Shown: positions 45,401 through 55,162 of the stretch, one piece after another | How the letters are laid out: each line of letters opens with the position of its first letter | Position numbering within the stretch: the first letter of the stretch is position 1 | NCBI GenBank assembly: GCA_031213475.1 | Contig: JARUPZ010000005.1 | Coordinates: forward strand, 2,697,732 to 2,761,731 | DNA length: 64,000 nt | Direction of reading: 5' to 3' | Source of the DNA: Nereocystis luetkeana | Taxonomy: Eukaryota > Sar > Phaeophyceae > Laminariales > Laminariaceae | Notes under the pieces: model-generated | The model's input: only the letters and a program-made list of their open reading frames with translations | Databases searched by the model: none | What the model was told of the DNA's origin: nothing | Translations under genes and position numbers: made by a program

Positions 45401-46366
45401 AAATCGATCTTAGTAGGCACGCGTACCACCTACCAAGCCACCGGGGACGCCGGCTTGCACCTTGCACCTCGTTGAAACGACCGAATGGAATACTATGACG
45501 GGGGACCATAGTTAATAGGACCAAATTTCGTTAGTAAAACTGGTTAAATGTACAGGTTTTTATCTACACCATAGGTCCTGTTAACTATGGTCCCCCGTAA
45601 TAGTTGCCACATTAATAGGTGCTGATTGGTTATGGGAAACGAATAGATTCAGAGCAGCCCGAGAAAAGCAGTACATCTCGGAAAAGGATGAAGCGTTGCA
45701 CCCCTTTTTCTTTTTTGGGAGGACCGGACGGCCCGACCCAACGGGAACAAGACGTATCTCGTCTGATGTAGACGGACGCCACCGAAGATGGATGTGGACA
45801 CGAATTTGAACACCACACACACGCGTGTTGGGATCGTGGCACGTGCTAAAGATACCTTTCGTACTGATTCGGCTGGCGAGGCCCAGGATTCTGAACGGAC
45901 CCAAACAGTTTTTTTTCTACGTAAGAACGGAACGAATGACCACGAGCAGCCTCGTTCCGTTCCGCCCGTTCCCATGTTTTCTGCAGAGGGTTAACCCTTT
46001 TAGAACCGCAGTCCCGTTTTGGGGACGAACCACTCAAATTTCAAGTAGTTTGTCCCCAAAACGGGACTGCGGTTTTAAGTACACCACCTTTCGTCGCCCA
46101 CCAACGCAATCACCAACCCACGCACTCACCCACCTACCCCACCCAAACACTCACTGACCCACCCGCCTACCTCGACCGAGAGAATGCTGCCGCCTAAATG
46201 AGGGCGGTACCTCTCGATGAGGCGAGCCGTGCACAGCCTCACAGCGTTGTCCCCCCCCTCAAACGCCTCCAGAAGCAAACACACACAGCGAGGAAACGCC
46301 TCGGGCTGGAACTCCCCTCCGGCGAAGGCGGACTGGGCCACTAGGATAGCGTCCGAGACAGCGACG
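26315..46366 (-). CDS. INTS7: Integrator complex subunit 7 homologue (first exon uncertain)
   Basis: INTS7 is a scaffold subunit of the nuclear Integrator complex, which cleaves snRNA and other nascent transcripts. Exons, in phase: 46366-46171, 44423-44262, 42591-42352, 40718-39108, 37070-36651, 33326-33111, 32677-32217, 30719-30416, 28772-28638 and 26599-26315 (TAA), giving 1342 residues against about 960 in human. Recognisable parts: HEAT-like N-terminus (RCVCLLLEAF, LLGHDDPTTRELCLDVLAAV); the segment with WFQLVLCRECMLHGFYQAAE; AAYACAAHEIMLASEAL; AAFRRLARDFRLL and SCLCLLLAIAADALL; and a C-terminal beta domain ending with GEVWTIESVSVPL. The 537-codon exon 4 is inflated by Ser, Ala, Gly and Asn tracts, and a poly-Gln tract lies near 30460-30560. 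The donor at 30415 was chosen by phase. About 50 N-terminal residues expected from the family are missing; ATG 46991 with a donor after 46966 fits phase but is too short. Confidence 0.82.
26750..27180. repeat. GGTAAC-rich array in an INTS7 intron
   Basis: Degenerate hexamer/nonamer units (AGCGGTAAC, GGTAACGGTAAC). Complementary to the array at 28800-29215, on the other side of INTS7 exon 28772-28638. Confidence 0.8.
28800..29215. repeat. 41-bp GTTACC tandem array in an INTS7 intron
   Basis: Six to seven near-identical copies of a 41-bp unit containing TTACCGATACCGTTACCG and GATATTACCGCTACCG (about 28912-29200), with diverged edges. The low divergence suggests recent amplification. Confidence 0.9.
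29532..29639. mobile_element. MITE-1 copy, intact
   Basis: Complete terminal inverted repeats (ACGGGGGACCATAGTTAA / TTAACTATGGTCCCCCGT) and canonical core. Close to the family consensus. Confidence 0.92.
29649..29870 (-). repeat. Dispersed repeat family R3
   Basis: Minus-orientation copy directly after the MITE-1 copy, with a second CATGCATGGCC start in tandem at 29860, next to C-rich sequence. Confidence 0.8.
30828..30920 (+). repeat. Dispersed repeat family R3, truncated
   Basis: First 80 bp of the family only, placed between two G-runs (30781-30801 and 30906-30941). Confidence 0.7.
31498..32110. repeat. Degenerate CCGTCAAGGGGC repeat block
   Basis: Three long units each pair GTCCGTCAAGGGGC with a 'ttgacctaatatact' segment, followed by shorter units. 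The block is interrupted by a MITE-1 copy. It lies in the INTS7 intron between exons 32677-32217 and 30719-30416. Confidence 0.65.
31688..31803. mobile_element. MITE-1 copy carrying TACCTGGTA
   Basis: Complete termini; reads in the opposite core orientation to most copies. TACCTGGTA (31710-31718) replaces TA between TTAA and GGACC, as in the copy at 15159. Confidence 0.9.
33485..33545 (-). repeat. Dispersed repeat R4, reversed
   Basis: Reads 'ttgccattcaaccaagga' then CCCTTTCGAGACGGAGC, the reverse complement of the R4 start. G-rich and (GA)n sequence adjoins it. Confidence 0.55.
34070..35556. mobile_element. MITE-1 copy split by a TE-A insertion
   Basis: The left part (34070-34131) and right part (35519-35556) together make one diverged MITE-1. 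The break falls in the CAATATTT of its core, which is now duplicated on both sides of the inserted element. Confidence 0.88.
34132..35518. mobile_element. Satellite-filled transposon (family TE-A), complete copy 2
   Basis: Ends CACACCTAGGACAG and CTGTCCTAGGTGTG, flanked by the exact duplication CAATATTT (34124-34131 and 35519-35526). It is 1387 bp and inverted relative to copy 1 at 6920-9035. The core (34600-34920) is collinear with that of copy 1 but lacks the 588-bp insertion. Each side is an array of GATCTAGATC/ACATGT units. No transposase. Confidence 0.9.
35639..35835. repeat. 25-bp minisatellite with hairpin units
   Basis: About eight copies of CACTATCACCCGTGTGATAA plus ATGA. Each contains the dyad TATCAC-CCGT-GTGATA. 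In the INTS7 intron between exons 37070-36651 and 33326-33111. Confidence 0.9.
35975..36070. mobile_element. MITE-2 copy
   Basis: Arms CCCTTTTAGGACTGCAGTCC and GGTACTGCGGTTCCAAAAGGG; full length with a few mismatches. Confidence 0.88.
36336..36443. mobile_element. MITE-1 copy
   Basis: Left end ACGGGGGACCATAGTAAATA is good, right end is worn (TTTGGTTCCCCGT). Abuts a MITE-2 copy on its right. Confidence 0.85.
36447..36630. mobile_element. MITE-2 copy plus a half copy
   Basis: One diverged full copy (36447-36545) followed by a right-arm half copy ending in 'gccgcggtaaaaaaggg'. The second ends about 20 bp from the donor of INTS7 exon 37070-36651. Confidence 0.75.
37130..37335 (+). repeat. Dispersed repeat family R3, near full length
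   Basis: Includes the 3' tail 'gcaagagccgcttgtgaggcgga'. Preceded by a G-run at 37111-37123. Confidence 0.8.
40851..41508. mobile_element. TE-A relative in the INTS7 intron
   Basis: Left part 'catgggacagatagatcatc', right end TTTCCTAGGTGTG matching the TE-A terminus. GATC-rich flanks surround about 200 bp of non-repeat sequence. No target duplication identified. Confidence 0.55.
41910..42016. mobile_element. MITE-1 copy, intact
   Basis: Near-consensus with GGGGGGCC/GGCCCCCC at the ends instead of GGGGGACC; no insertion at TTAATAGGACC. Confidence 0.92.
42640..44250. repeat. Degenerate 'ggtcggaagtcggtgcaaa' repeat
   Basis: About 1.5 kb of loosely tandem 30-40-bp units built on GGTCGGAAGTCGGTGCAAA with A-rich linkers, in the INTS7 intron between exons 44423-44262 and 42591-42352. 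It is interrupted by an AT-rich patch near 43.1 kb and a MITE-1 copy. Frames such as FPTDFHRLPTS on the minus strand are repeat translations. Confidence 0.75.
43671..43780. mobile_element. MITE-1 copy inside the minisatellite
   Basis: Reverse core orientation with a CAC in place of TAG at the hotspot for TACCTGGTA; no insertion. Confidence 0.9.
45165..45480 (-). mobile_element. tRNA-derived SINE, copy 1
   Basis: Read on the minus strand it begins with a tRNA-like head: an A-box (TGGCTTGGTAGG) and, about 35 bases on, a B-box (GGTTCAGGTCT). A unique body and a conserved 3' part follow, containing ACCACGGCTTGTCCAGAAG. The same order occurs at 55428-55706. The CCA end and clean flanking duplications are not seen. 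Confidence 0.6.
45493..45603. mobile_element. MITE-1 copy, intact
   Basis: Canonical termini; lies about 12 bp from the SINE head, in the first long INTS7 intron. Confidence 0.9.
45991..46080. mobile_element. MITE-2 copy, near-perfect foldback
   Basis: The arms match over about 38 bp with one or two mismatches. It ends about 90 bp from the donor of INTS7 exon 46366-46171. Confidence 0.92.
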
Positions 46367-47345
46367 CTGCGACATGAAGGAGGGGGGTGGAGGGAGGGGG
46401 AGGGGGGGGGGGGGGGGGAACGAGGGGTGGAGGGGAGGTAGAGGGGGGGGAAAGGAGGGGAAGGGGGGGCGCGGTGGTGGGGGGGGGAAGGGGGCGGCGA
46501 GGGGGGAGGGGGGAGGGAAGCGAAGGCATATGTGTTGCCTGTGCACGATGTTGCAGTAGTTGTCGAGGCTTCGTCATGTCTCGCGATGTCGCAGCTCATT
46601 ACTCTAGTCTCGAGTACACCAGGTACTAGTAATCTACGAAATGGTACGAGCACAAACCCGGGGTGAGTTTTTATTTTTGAATTATTAGATATTCAGCGAT
46701 TGGTAGAGTTTTCGATGGGCCTTTTCGATGCCAATCTCATTTTCTACTTTCGACCGCGCCCGGATAGACTGAGGACAGACGTGCACGACTTGCAGGCTGG
46801 GCGGAGTGCCCACCGGTTCTGCACTCAGCACCGTCTCCTAATAAGAGAGCGATGACACACATCCCCGGTAGAAGTGCGTGTGTGTTCCAATTGCGGGTTG
46901 CCGCCGGCAGCGGTGGCACGAGGCTAAAACCGACCGATGCAAAGTTTGCGCAGAGCCGTGCGTACCTTCGGCGTGAGTTTGCTGCCCGCATGATGGATCC
47001 GCGCTTGCTGATGCTGTTGTTGTTCCCTGGTGCTGGCAGGGGAATTTCGTTTCCTTTCTGCGGTTGCCCTGTATACGACTGCCTATTGCCGAGTCGGCCT
47101 GGGGGCAACAGCGAAGTCATAGATTACCAGTACGTACGGCAACAGCAACTGCGGTGAACTGGCCTGCTCTCCAGCCTCCAGCTCGCATCTCGATCGAGCA
47201 TTTTTTCACAATTTTGTCGGTCAACGGTGTTTTCCACATGTTAATGAAGCGTTTTGCAAATGGGAACAGGGCGTTGAACATCATGAGCAGAATCCGGCAG
47301 GACGAGCAAGTTGCAGCTGCTTCGTGCTGCTGACCTGACCCCCTG
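46367..47345. promoter_or_regulatory. Divergent 5' region of INTS7 and the lumenal FKBP gene
   Basis: This roughly 1 kb should hold the missing first INTS7 exon (minus) and both promoters. It begins with a G-run-rich pyrimidine tract for the INTS7 acceptor (46380-46520). A candidate start ATG at 46991 with a GTACG donor gives a compatible phase. No TATA box recognised. Confidence 0.4.
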
Positions 47346-50300
47346 ATGACTAACTCTTGCTTCGTTCTCGGGCTTTCCATGGCGGCCGCCTCCCTGGGGC
47401 CGGTTTCCGCTTTCACGGCGCCGCTTTCAGTGCGAAGTTCGCATCGTCAATTCAGAAACGTTCAGCAGCAGTCTTTGCGCATGACTGCTGCCGAGAGTAC
47501 ACCAGCTGATGATGCTCAGGCGGAGGTGCGTGTGTCATTTCATGTGCTGATGGGTTCATGAGGGTGAGAATGCTAGTTGCTGTGGTGTTGGTGATGGTCG
47601 TGCTGTTTTTGATGCTGGTTGCGGGTGACAAATCTGCTGTTGATCTAAGTCCACTTGGACAGCAAGTAGTGTATTCCACCATGTACCAGGTACACCAGCT
47701 TGCTTCATCTTGAGCTGAGAACATGAGAACATGACCTGCCTACCGTACCTGGACGTACCGTACGTACATGCTATCGTACGTAGCATTGCCAGATTTAGGT
47801 ATAATTTACAATTTCAGGTCTACGATGTGCAACATGCTGGACTGCTGGACTGCTGCAGTGTTGCATACCTGGTATAGTATACCTGGTACCTGATATCCTC
47901 GTACTATACCTGGGAGCACTGGTGTGTGCAGTGCATTGACTACGGATACGCGAGGCTGGTGGGGATCAACCCTGCAGTGACAAATACCCGGTACTCCTAT
48001 TTAATAATACCACATATCGTAGCAACAGCAGTAGGTCCCCTTTTATGTGTACGATGTACAAGGCTGCGCTCCGCGGACGGCCACACTCCGCCCGCTGCGC
48101 TCGCTCAAGGAAGCAGATAGAACAACATGGAAACCAGCCAGAACGCAGAGGGCGCTCACGGCTTGGCGCATTTGAATGAGCAGCTTGCAAATCCCGAGAG
48201 CCCAGTCGTGCAGGAAAAACTATGTCGGCGGGCCTTCTCGTGTACCTGGTACTCGCGAATTGGGATGTAGCTGGTATTAATAGCTTAGTTGTGGGCCTTG
48301 GGATGATGGTTGGTCTCGTGTTGCTGTGTATTGCTCGGTGCTGTTTATTAAAAAAAGTTGAAGGTTGACCACTGCTACTGCTGTGTACCGGTGTACCGGC
48401 AGTTCCACATGTCGACGGGTAGAAACAACGGTTTTATGTGAAAGACACTCACGTGCAGCGGCCGGCTGCTTGTGGTATTCCTGGTAGAGAATATGACATG
48501 ACTTCAACGCGGAACAACAAAAGAAAGGAAAAAAAAGGCGAAAAAAATAAACTCTACCTGGTACGTACGAGTAGGTCAATCGTGAAAACTCATCGTTCAA
48601 AATCAGCCTAAAAGAACTCGAGAGTCGATCTTGGAAAAAAATGCAGCAGTAGTTTCCCGTCGGCAATTCACCCTTTTAGAACCGCAGTCCCGGTTTTGGG
48701 GACAAACCAGTCAAAATCCCAAGTAGTTTGTCCCCAAAACGGGGCTGCGGTCCTAAAAGGGTTAAGAGCTGAGGAGGCCCCTAGAGGCGAGAAAATTACC
48801 GAGGGTGTGCTCCGAACCAGGGGGGGTATCTGTAGGCAAGTCTATGTAGCAGCTTGCTTTATCTTGACGTGGCAACACGACGACACGGCGACATGCAGGT
48901 CTGCCACGTATGTGAATATGCTGTGCTGCCGTTTTGCTGCACTGCTGCAGTTCTGCTCATAACTACAGACAAAATCAATAACTGCTCTGATCGCACAGCC
49001 TACGCGATACCGCCCCCCAGCACCCGGGCGTAGACCTACCTAGCTGCGCGGGTCATCCAACAGTGATAATCACCAGCCCTCATACCAGAGCAAGGGACAA
49101 CAACCCTGAACTAATTCGGTCCGGCGTTTTGCTATCATTTAGGCTTTATAGCAGTTACCATAGATCTCTATGCCAACGAGTCTACAGCACGTCTCAAACA
49201 CAAATCATACATGGATACGAGATACAGCGACGAAGTCATCATGTACATGTCAACGCTTACGATCTTGAGGATCGTGAGCAGCTGCAGGGCACTGTTATGG
49301 GCTAGGCGTAGACCTTTCGTACCCGTATCCCCCCTCCCCACCCACCCACCCCCACCCCGCCTTCCTCAGACTCCCAGATCAAACGGGCCGATCAGCCGCC
49401 AACAGTGCCTGTCGTCGGCCATGTCCGCCGCGGGACTGCTTGCTGCAGCGACGGCGGCCGAGGCGCGCGATCCACCTAAGACTCCTCCTCGAGCTCGCTT
49501 GCCGGACGGAGATACCCAGGGGTCCGACTACATGGAGCTGGGCGGAGGGAGCAAGAGCTTTGCCAAGCCGCGCATCCGCTACCCGTGAGAAACAAAAACA
49601 AAAAAAAGATGGCGAGATTTTGAACAAGCGTGGTGTAGAACATGCGACGTTTGTAGAATAAGTGACGGGTAGAATTGGTGAGGTTTAGAGCGCGCGACGT
49701 CTAGAGCACGCGATATTTGGGATGCGCGAGGTTAAAAACACGGGGGCTGAGTGCCGGCAATGTGTAGAACACACTTGGGATTCGTATTACGCCGGGTTTC
49801 TAACAACCATAATTGTGTCTGTGCTCACTGACCAACACAATCGACTCTTCCGCTTCCTTCCCCTCCTTCCTGCCCTCCTTCCCTCCCATTTTCCGTTTCA
49901 TTTCCCCGGCAACGGCAATCCTAACGGCTCTGTCCGTCTAATGCGTCGTTCCGCTACATGCCACCCCTCCCCACCCTAACCCGCCCGACTGCACCGCCTT
50001 CGATGGATAGTTCGATTGCTCGTCGATTGCTCTTACTCACCTTCGCTCAGACCCAGTGTACTGGCGCTGCCCGGTATACCGAATGCTGACGCGGCCACTG
50101 CACATTATGCGAACTGCTGACGCCGCCAGTATACATTATTCTGACGGCTGGCGCGCCACCAGTATGATTTCTGCTGCGGATTCTGCTAGTACTTGCTTGA
50201 CCCTCAGGCTGCTCGCATGCCCGACTGCCTAATCGCATGATTATCCTCGCGCAGGGACTTCGAGACCCTGGAGAGCGGGCTGCAGTACAAGGATGCCAAG

Positions 50301-53110
50301 GTCGGGTCGGGCACGTCAGCCTCAAACGGGGACAGGGTGGTGATGGACTGGGAAGGGTACACCATCGGTGAGCCGATACAACGGCATCAAACCAGCGGCA
50401 GCAGCGGCGCTAGCAGTGGTAGCGATGGTAGAAGCAGAAGCAGTGACGGTACCAGCAGCAGCAGCAGCAGTAGCAGCAACGACAGTAGCAGAAGCGTTAT
50501 AGCAGCAGCATTGCGCTAGGCTTTTTCGTTGTTGTTGTTTTTGCTCGGCGCGGCAAAGCTTTTTTCACCTTTGGTCACCTTGGTCAAGAGGTCTCCATGA
50601 TTTTGGGCAGCAGTAAGAGGTTCAAGCAGGAATAGCTGTTACGGCAACCCTTCCATTTTGCGTTGGGAACAGCACGCCCGTATCCCTACCTCATGAACAC
50701 TAGCCTATATCGCAACTTCGACCTGTGGCGCTGGCTCTGCGCCGCTGCGTGCTTGGCTCAAAAGTAAGCTACGACGGGCTGACCCAAGGTGCTCTAGGGT
50801 ATACCGGTACACTTCTACGCTGCGTTGATCTGATTGGCCTACTTGTCCCGTACGTACAAAACCCATAGTCTGTCGTGCCTCGGTCTGGTTCCGCTCTTGC
50901 TAACAAAAGCTGAGCGACCACGTAGTTAGAGGTAAATAGGGGTGAGGGAAAGCGTCGGGAGGCGAACACCCTAATAGTTAAATCACCATAAGATGTGGAC
51001 TTTGAAAAAAGACCAACAACGTCGCAGATGCGCCTTAAAATATGCCAACCGGAGCTTACTGAAGGGATAGTGAGCGCTTCCGACCCGTTTTTCATTCCAT
51101 CGCGTATGCCATAATTTGTAGTATTATGGTTACTGCTACTGCTACTTCTGCTGCTACTATCGCTGCTACTACTGCTCGTACTACCAATGCTACTCCTCCT
51201 ATTGGTATTTATTGTAGTGACAACAGTTTCAAGATATCCTGTTATTTACCTACAGCAGGAGCTCCGCCCCCTACTTAAAATCGCCTACCACACGTGGTTG
51301 AACCCCCCATATATCGTTAAACCCTCCGCCCCTATATATTTTGTACATGTTGGGTTGGCGTCGGTTGGCAACGACACTGTAACACATGCCGCTCAGTACG
51401 TCAGCTAGACAACCTGGGTACCGTTTTATTTATTTATTTTGGTGGTCGGCCGCAGTTGGCGATCGAGTTATAGATCATTTGTACGGGGTGGAGCACCTTT
51501 GGTCCGTGCAAGTGTTTATGATAAGGCACCCGCGAGGTAGTTACATAGTGGCGCCATTGCTGCCCCTGGAAGTGGCTACGCCGGGAATCAACTTAACTCA
51601 TTGAAGCTGTCATCCATATGCAAGCCCGCCTCACAAGCAGTTCTCAGTAGGATGCGACTCACCCTTCATGCGACTCGCCGAACACCTCACGGCGCTTCGC
51701 GCTTGGTGCAAGCAGTGTCTGCCTAGCCGGTTAAAACCCGATTTGCTCCGTCCCGACATTGTAGGGATGCGAGGATCTATGGTCGTACGACTACGTCCAT
51801 GCATGACATCGAGTACACCCCCCAGCATCCCCCCCCCCCCCCACCCCGATTATCTGACACAATCGGTACAGGCTACAACTGGAACTTGTTCGAGACATCT
51901 ATACTAACGAGTACCCCCCCCCCCCCCCCTCCGTCTTGAAAGGGATGCGTGGTCAATGATCAAACGACTAAGGCAAGCAACAAATGAGTAACCCCCCCCC
52001 ATCCCCCCGCACCCCGGGTGCGGGCTACAACGGGAACTTGTTTGAGCGTTTGAGCGTTCCACAATAATGAGTACCACCCCCCCCCCCCCCCCCCGTCGAT
52101 TTTCTGACACCACGGGGACAGGCTACAACGGGAACTTGTTTGAGCGTTCCGAAACAATGAGTACCCCCCCCCCCCCCCCTCCCCCCCGATTTTCCGACCC
52201 CGCGGGTACAGGCTACAACGGGAACTTGTTTGAGAGTTCCAGCGGGCCTAAGGGGGGGGGCTTCGACAAAGAGCAAACCGCGTACCGCTTCGTACTGGGT
52301 AACGGCGAAGTTATTCCAGGCCTGGAAGAGGGGATCAAGGGAATGAAGGCCGGGGGCGTGAGACAGATCGTTGTGCCTCCCGAGGTGCGTTCCTACGTTC
52401 GTGTTGACTTTTCGTGTCCCATGACGTTCGATAATGATGGTGGTGGTGGTGGTGCTAAGGGTGGTAGTGCCGAAAGGGGGGCGGGGGTTGGAGGGGGTTG
52501 TGGTGGTGGTGGTGTTGGGTGTGTTGGTAGTATTGGTGGCGTAGCTGCTACCGGCGTAGTGCTACAACACACACAAGATGCGTACACGACGCCACAAAAC
52601 GTACATTAACGCGCAGCAGCAGCAGCAGCAACATGGAGCGAACCGCACTCACGAGAGGGGTCGAAAACGAGAACATTGCGATCCAACTTACGAACGAGCA
52701 TCGCTGTCCCATTGTACACAACGCGACAAGCCGTCTCCACACGTACATACAACCCCCCCCCCCCCCCGCTCCCACGTCTCTGCCTACCCCCCCCCCTCCC
52801 CCCTTTTTTTTGTCCTCTCCCAACACGCTTGCTTGCGCTCCGTTCATCAGCTGACGCCCCGCCTCCCTTCCCACTCCACTACCAACTCCGCGTTTAACTT
52901 GCTTGCTTGCACGCGGCCTACCAGCTGGGGTACCCCGAAAACGACCGCAAGCACGAGCGGGTGGGGCCCAAGCCGTCGACCTTCTCGGGATACCGAGCTC
53001 TCGACTTCGTCCTCAGCAACCCGGGGTACATCGACAAGACGCTTCTCTTCACCGTCAAGCTGGTTCGCGTCGATAAGCCTGGAGCCCGCGCTTCCCGTGC
53101 CGGGAAATGA
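47346..53110 (+). CDS. Thylakoid-lumen FKBP-type peptidyl-prolyl isomerase
   Basis: Lumenal FKBPs catalyse proline isomerisation and assist assembly of photosynthetic complexes. Five exons, in phase: 47346-47525, 49370-49584, 50255-50367, 52212-52384 and 52925-53110 (TGA), giving 288 residues. Residues 1-22 are a signal peptide ending at SAF, followed by a basic, hydroxylated transit peptide. A second hydrophobic segment (LSSAMSAAGLLAAATAAEA, about residues 73-91) is the thylakoid-transfer domain. The FKBP domain starts near FETLESGLQY (about 133): DWEGYTIG, LFESS (Glu where FKBP12 has the catalytic Asp), GEVIPGLEEGIKGMKAGG (Leu where FKBP12 has Trp), PPELGYPE and IDKTLLFTVKLVRV. The FSGYRALDFVLSN segment recalls plant FKBP20-2, needed for PSII supercomplexes; that is from memory. 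The next AUG (47379) is possible. Exon 4's acceptor is multiplied upstream and exon 5 is partly duplicated downstream. Confidence 0.88.
48669..48765. mobile_element. MITE-2 copy in FKBP intron 1
   Basis: Full-length foldback; CCCTTTTAGAACCGCAGTCC on the left, CGGGGCTGCGGTCCTAAAAGGG on the right. Confidence 0.9.
51620..51820 (-). repeat. Dispersed repeat family R3
   Basis: Minus-orientation copy in FKBP intron 3, followed by a C-run (51828-51845) that starts the array of duplicated acceptors. Confidence 0.8.
51850..52235 (+). repeat. Four tandem copies of a splice acceptor plus exon start (FKBP exon 4)
   Basis: GCTACAACGGGAACTTGTTTGAG, or a close variant, starts at 51872, 52024, 52122 and 52212 (spacings 152, 98 and 90 bp). 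Copies 1, 3 and 4 are preceded by ACAG, copy 2 by GCGG, so copy 2 has lost the acceptor. Each is preceded by a C-run and, in three copies, 'gattwtctgaca'-like sequence. From copy 3 the frame stays open through to copy 4, which would add a Pro-rich insert if copy 3 were used. Confidence 0.85.
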
Positions 53111-53191
53111 GGGAGGCGTGTGGGTATAGGGGAGAGTGGAAGTGGGGGGTAGAGGAAAGAGGGGGGGGGGGGGGAGGGGGAGGGGGTATAC

Positions 53192-53310
53192 TGATGTCAT
53201 GCATGGCCGTGGTCGTATGAGCATAGACCCTCGTATCCCTAGAATGCCGGGACGGAGCACGTCGGGTTTTCACGGGCCAGGCAGGCATTGCTTGCACCTA
53301 GCCGGCCGGG
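53192..53310 (+). repeat. Dispersed repeat family R3
   Basis: Lies between the FKBP stop codon and the duplicated exon end, with G-runs on both sides (53161-53185 and 53308-53327). Confidence 0.75.
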
Positions 53311-53352
53311 GGGGGGGGGGGGGGGGTGGCTAGAGGGGGGGCGGGTCGTAGC

Positions 53353-53456
53353 CGGCAAACACCATCAAGATCCTTAGCTTCACCGTTAAGCTGGCCCGTG
53401 TCGATACGCCTGGAGACCGCGCTTCCCGCGCCGGGAAATGATGGAGGCGTGAGGGA
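53353..53456 (+). pseudogene. Duplicate of the 3' end of FKBP exon 5
   Basis: About 85 coding bases plus flank repeat the end of the gene: it reads FTVKLARVDTPGDRASRAGK and a TGA (53439-53441), against FTVKLVRVDKPGARASRAGK in the gene. The frame is intact, and the 'tgaggsaggcgtg' trailer is copied too. It lacks the start of the exon and any clear acceptor. Confidence 0.8.
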
Positions 53457-54129
53457 GGAGGGGGTGGGGGGGGGGGGTGGAGGGAGGTGGGAGGTGGAGG
53501 GGGGGGGGGGGCGAGGGTTTTCGTAACTTTGGAGGCGTTCTACGATAGAGGTTTTCACCCTAATTTTTCTGAGGCTCCTCACTTAAGGAGCTCCATACCT
53601 TCACCCGAAAACTGACTTCAGCAAAAATCAAATTGCCTCGCGGCGAATAATCCCATGGCCCGAGTCTACAAAACCTTTTTTTTTCGAAATCAAGATAGGG
53701 GTCAAGAAACACCGTCTTTCAGAAAAAAAAAATAGCGGATATGTGCTACCTCTATCATCGAACGAGTCTTTGTTTGGAAGCGTGTTGTGTTGCTAGAAGA
53801 AGTGCATGCAGGCGGTGCAAGGGGTGGTGGAGGGGATAAGAGAGATGGCTTGTTTTTTTGGTTGAGGGAGGTGGACTACTTTAATAAGAAGGTTGGTACT
53901 CTTCTTTTGCTGCTGCTGGGTTGAGTGCATGGGGGCGTGCGTCGTGTCTGCGAAAAATGTGGTAGAGTTTTGTTTGGTTTGCTCTAGTACGCGGAGGCGT
54001 TTTTTCCCCCAAGTTCTGTGGGGCGACAAGAGGAGAGCAGTTGTTCGGATCGGCCAACGGGCTGTCTGCGGGGGCGGGACGGGGCATGCTAAAATTATAC
54101 GTGGTATACCGAACACGGGTGCTGTCGCT

Positions 54130-54330
54130 TGTGAAGGATTCGGTCCTGGCCGTTTCGAACCTTGAAACAGCCGAGAACTAGTCCTGGCAGTTCTGAACAC
54201 TTAAGCAATCGGTCCTGGCAGTTCCGAACTCGGGAATGGTCGAACCTGCCAGTTCCTAACAGTGAAGCAACCGGTCCTGGCAGTTCCGAACTCGAGAATA
54301 ATCGGGCCGTGACAGTTCCGAGCTTTGGAG
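54130..54330. repeat. Degenerate tandem repeat, about 30-bp unit
   Basis: Six or so units of GGTCCTGGCAGTTCCGAAC separated by 'tcgagaa' or 'ttaagcaa'. One unit is locally inverted. Confidence 0.7.
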
Positions 54331-54920
54331 TGAAGGAACGTTGGTTGTGCGACCGTTTTTCTTTGTTATATGCGACTTTGGACAGGATTGTAATGCCCAT
54401 TTTGTATTAACATCAGGTTCCAAGTGTTGATTGTATTGGCGGACAGATAGATACCTGGTACCTGGCATGGGTTTTTTGCCCCTTTTGTGGACTCTTTACT
54501 ATTGCACCACGCATGGTTTTGAACGCGTGTTACTAACTGGAAATATAATGGGGTCACTTTAGCAGTGCGTACGTACGTACTGACGAGACCAATAGCATCG
54601 TTAGATAATTCGAGACACACTACTATTAATAAAGCATACTCGCCGCTGTTTTTTTTTAAATAACATAGTGCAGAAAAGGCAAGCTTCGGTGGTGATTGGT
54701 CGCTCTTCGGCCATCACCTCCACAGCCCTTGTGTACTCGCCATGCCAATGGAATAACAGGACGGTTGGCAGTTACCATTATCAGTACCTGGTGAACGTGC
54801 TTGCAGTTCGTGGCATCTTTTCTGGGCGTAAAATATAGTGACCGTTTGGGTCTTCATATTACTTCCTAAACGTCCCGTATATTTCCGTGGCAACTCTCTC
54901 GGCGCGAACGTTCAAAATGC

Positions 54921-55162
54921 CACACCTCGGACAGATCGTAGATTCCCACTTTATTATCTAAGTCTTGATCTGTATGATCTGTATGGTCTGTATGATCTAG
55001 CTCACGTTGCCGGGGGGGAGCCATATAACCTGGGTGGTCTACGGCATATTTCGTTGGTTCGATACTGTGAAGAACCTGCACGACATCTCATAACGGTAGC
55101 TGATGAACTAGATGATCTACTACAGTGGATAGATATATCCTGATCTGTCTGTTTGAGGTGTG
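54921..55162. mobile_element. Short TE-A relative (242 bp) with both termini
   Basis: Left CACACCTCGGACAG and right CTGTTTGAGGTGTG. The flanks CAAAATGC and CATAATCA agree at 5 of 8 positions, so a worn target duplication is possible. The interior has a few GATCTGTATGATC units only. Confidence 0.65.
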
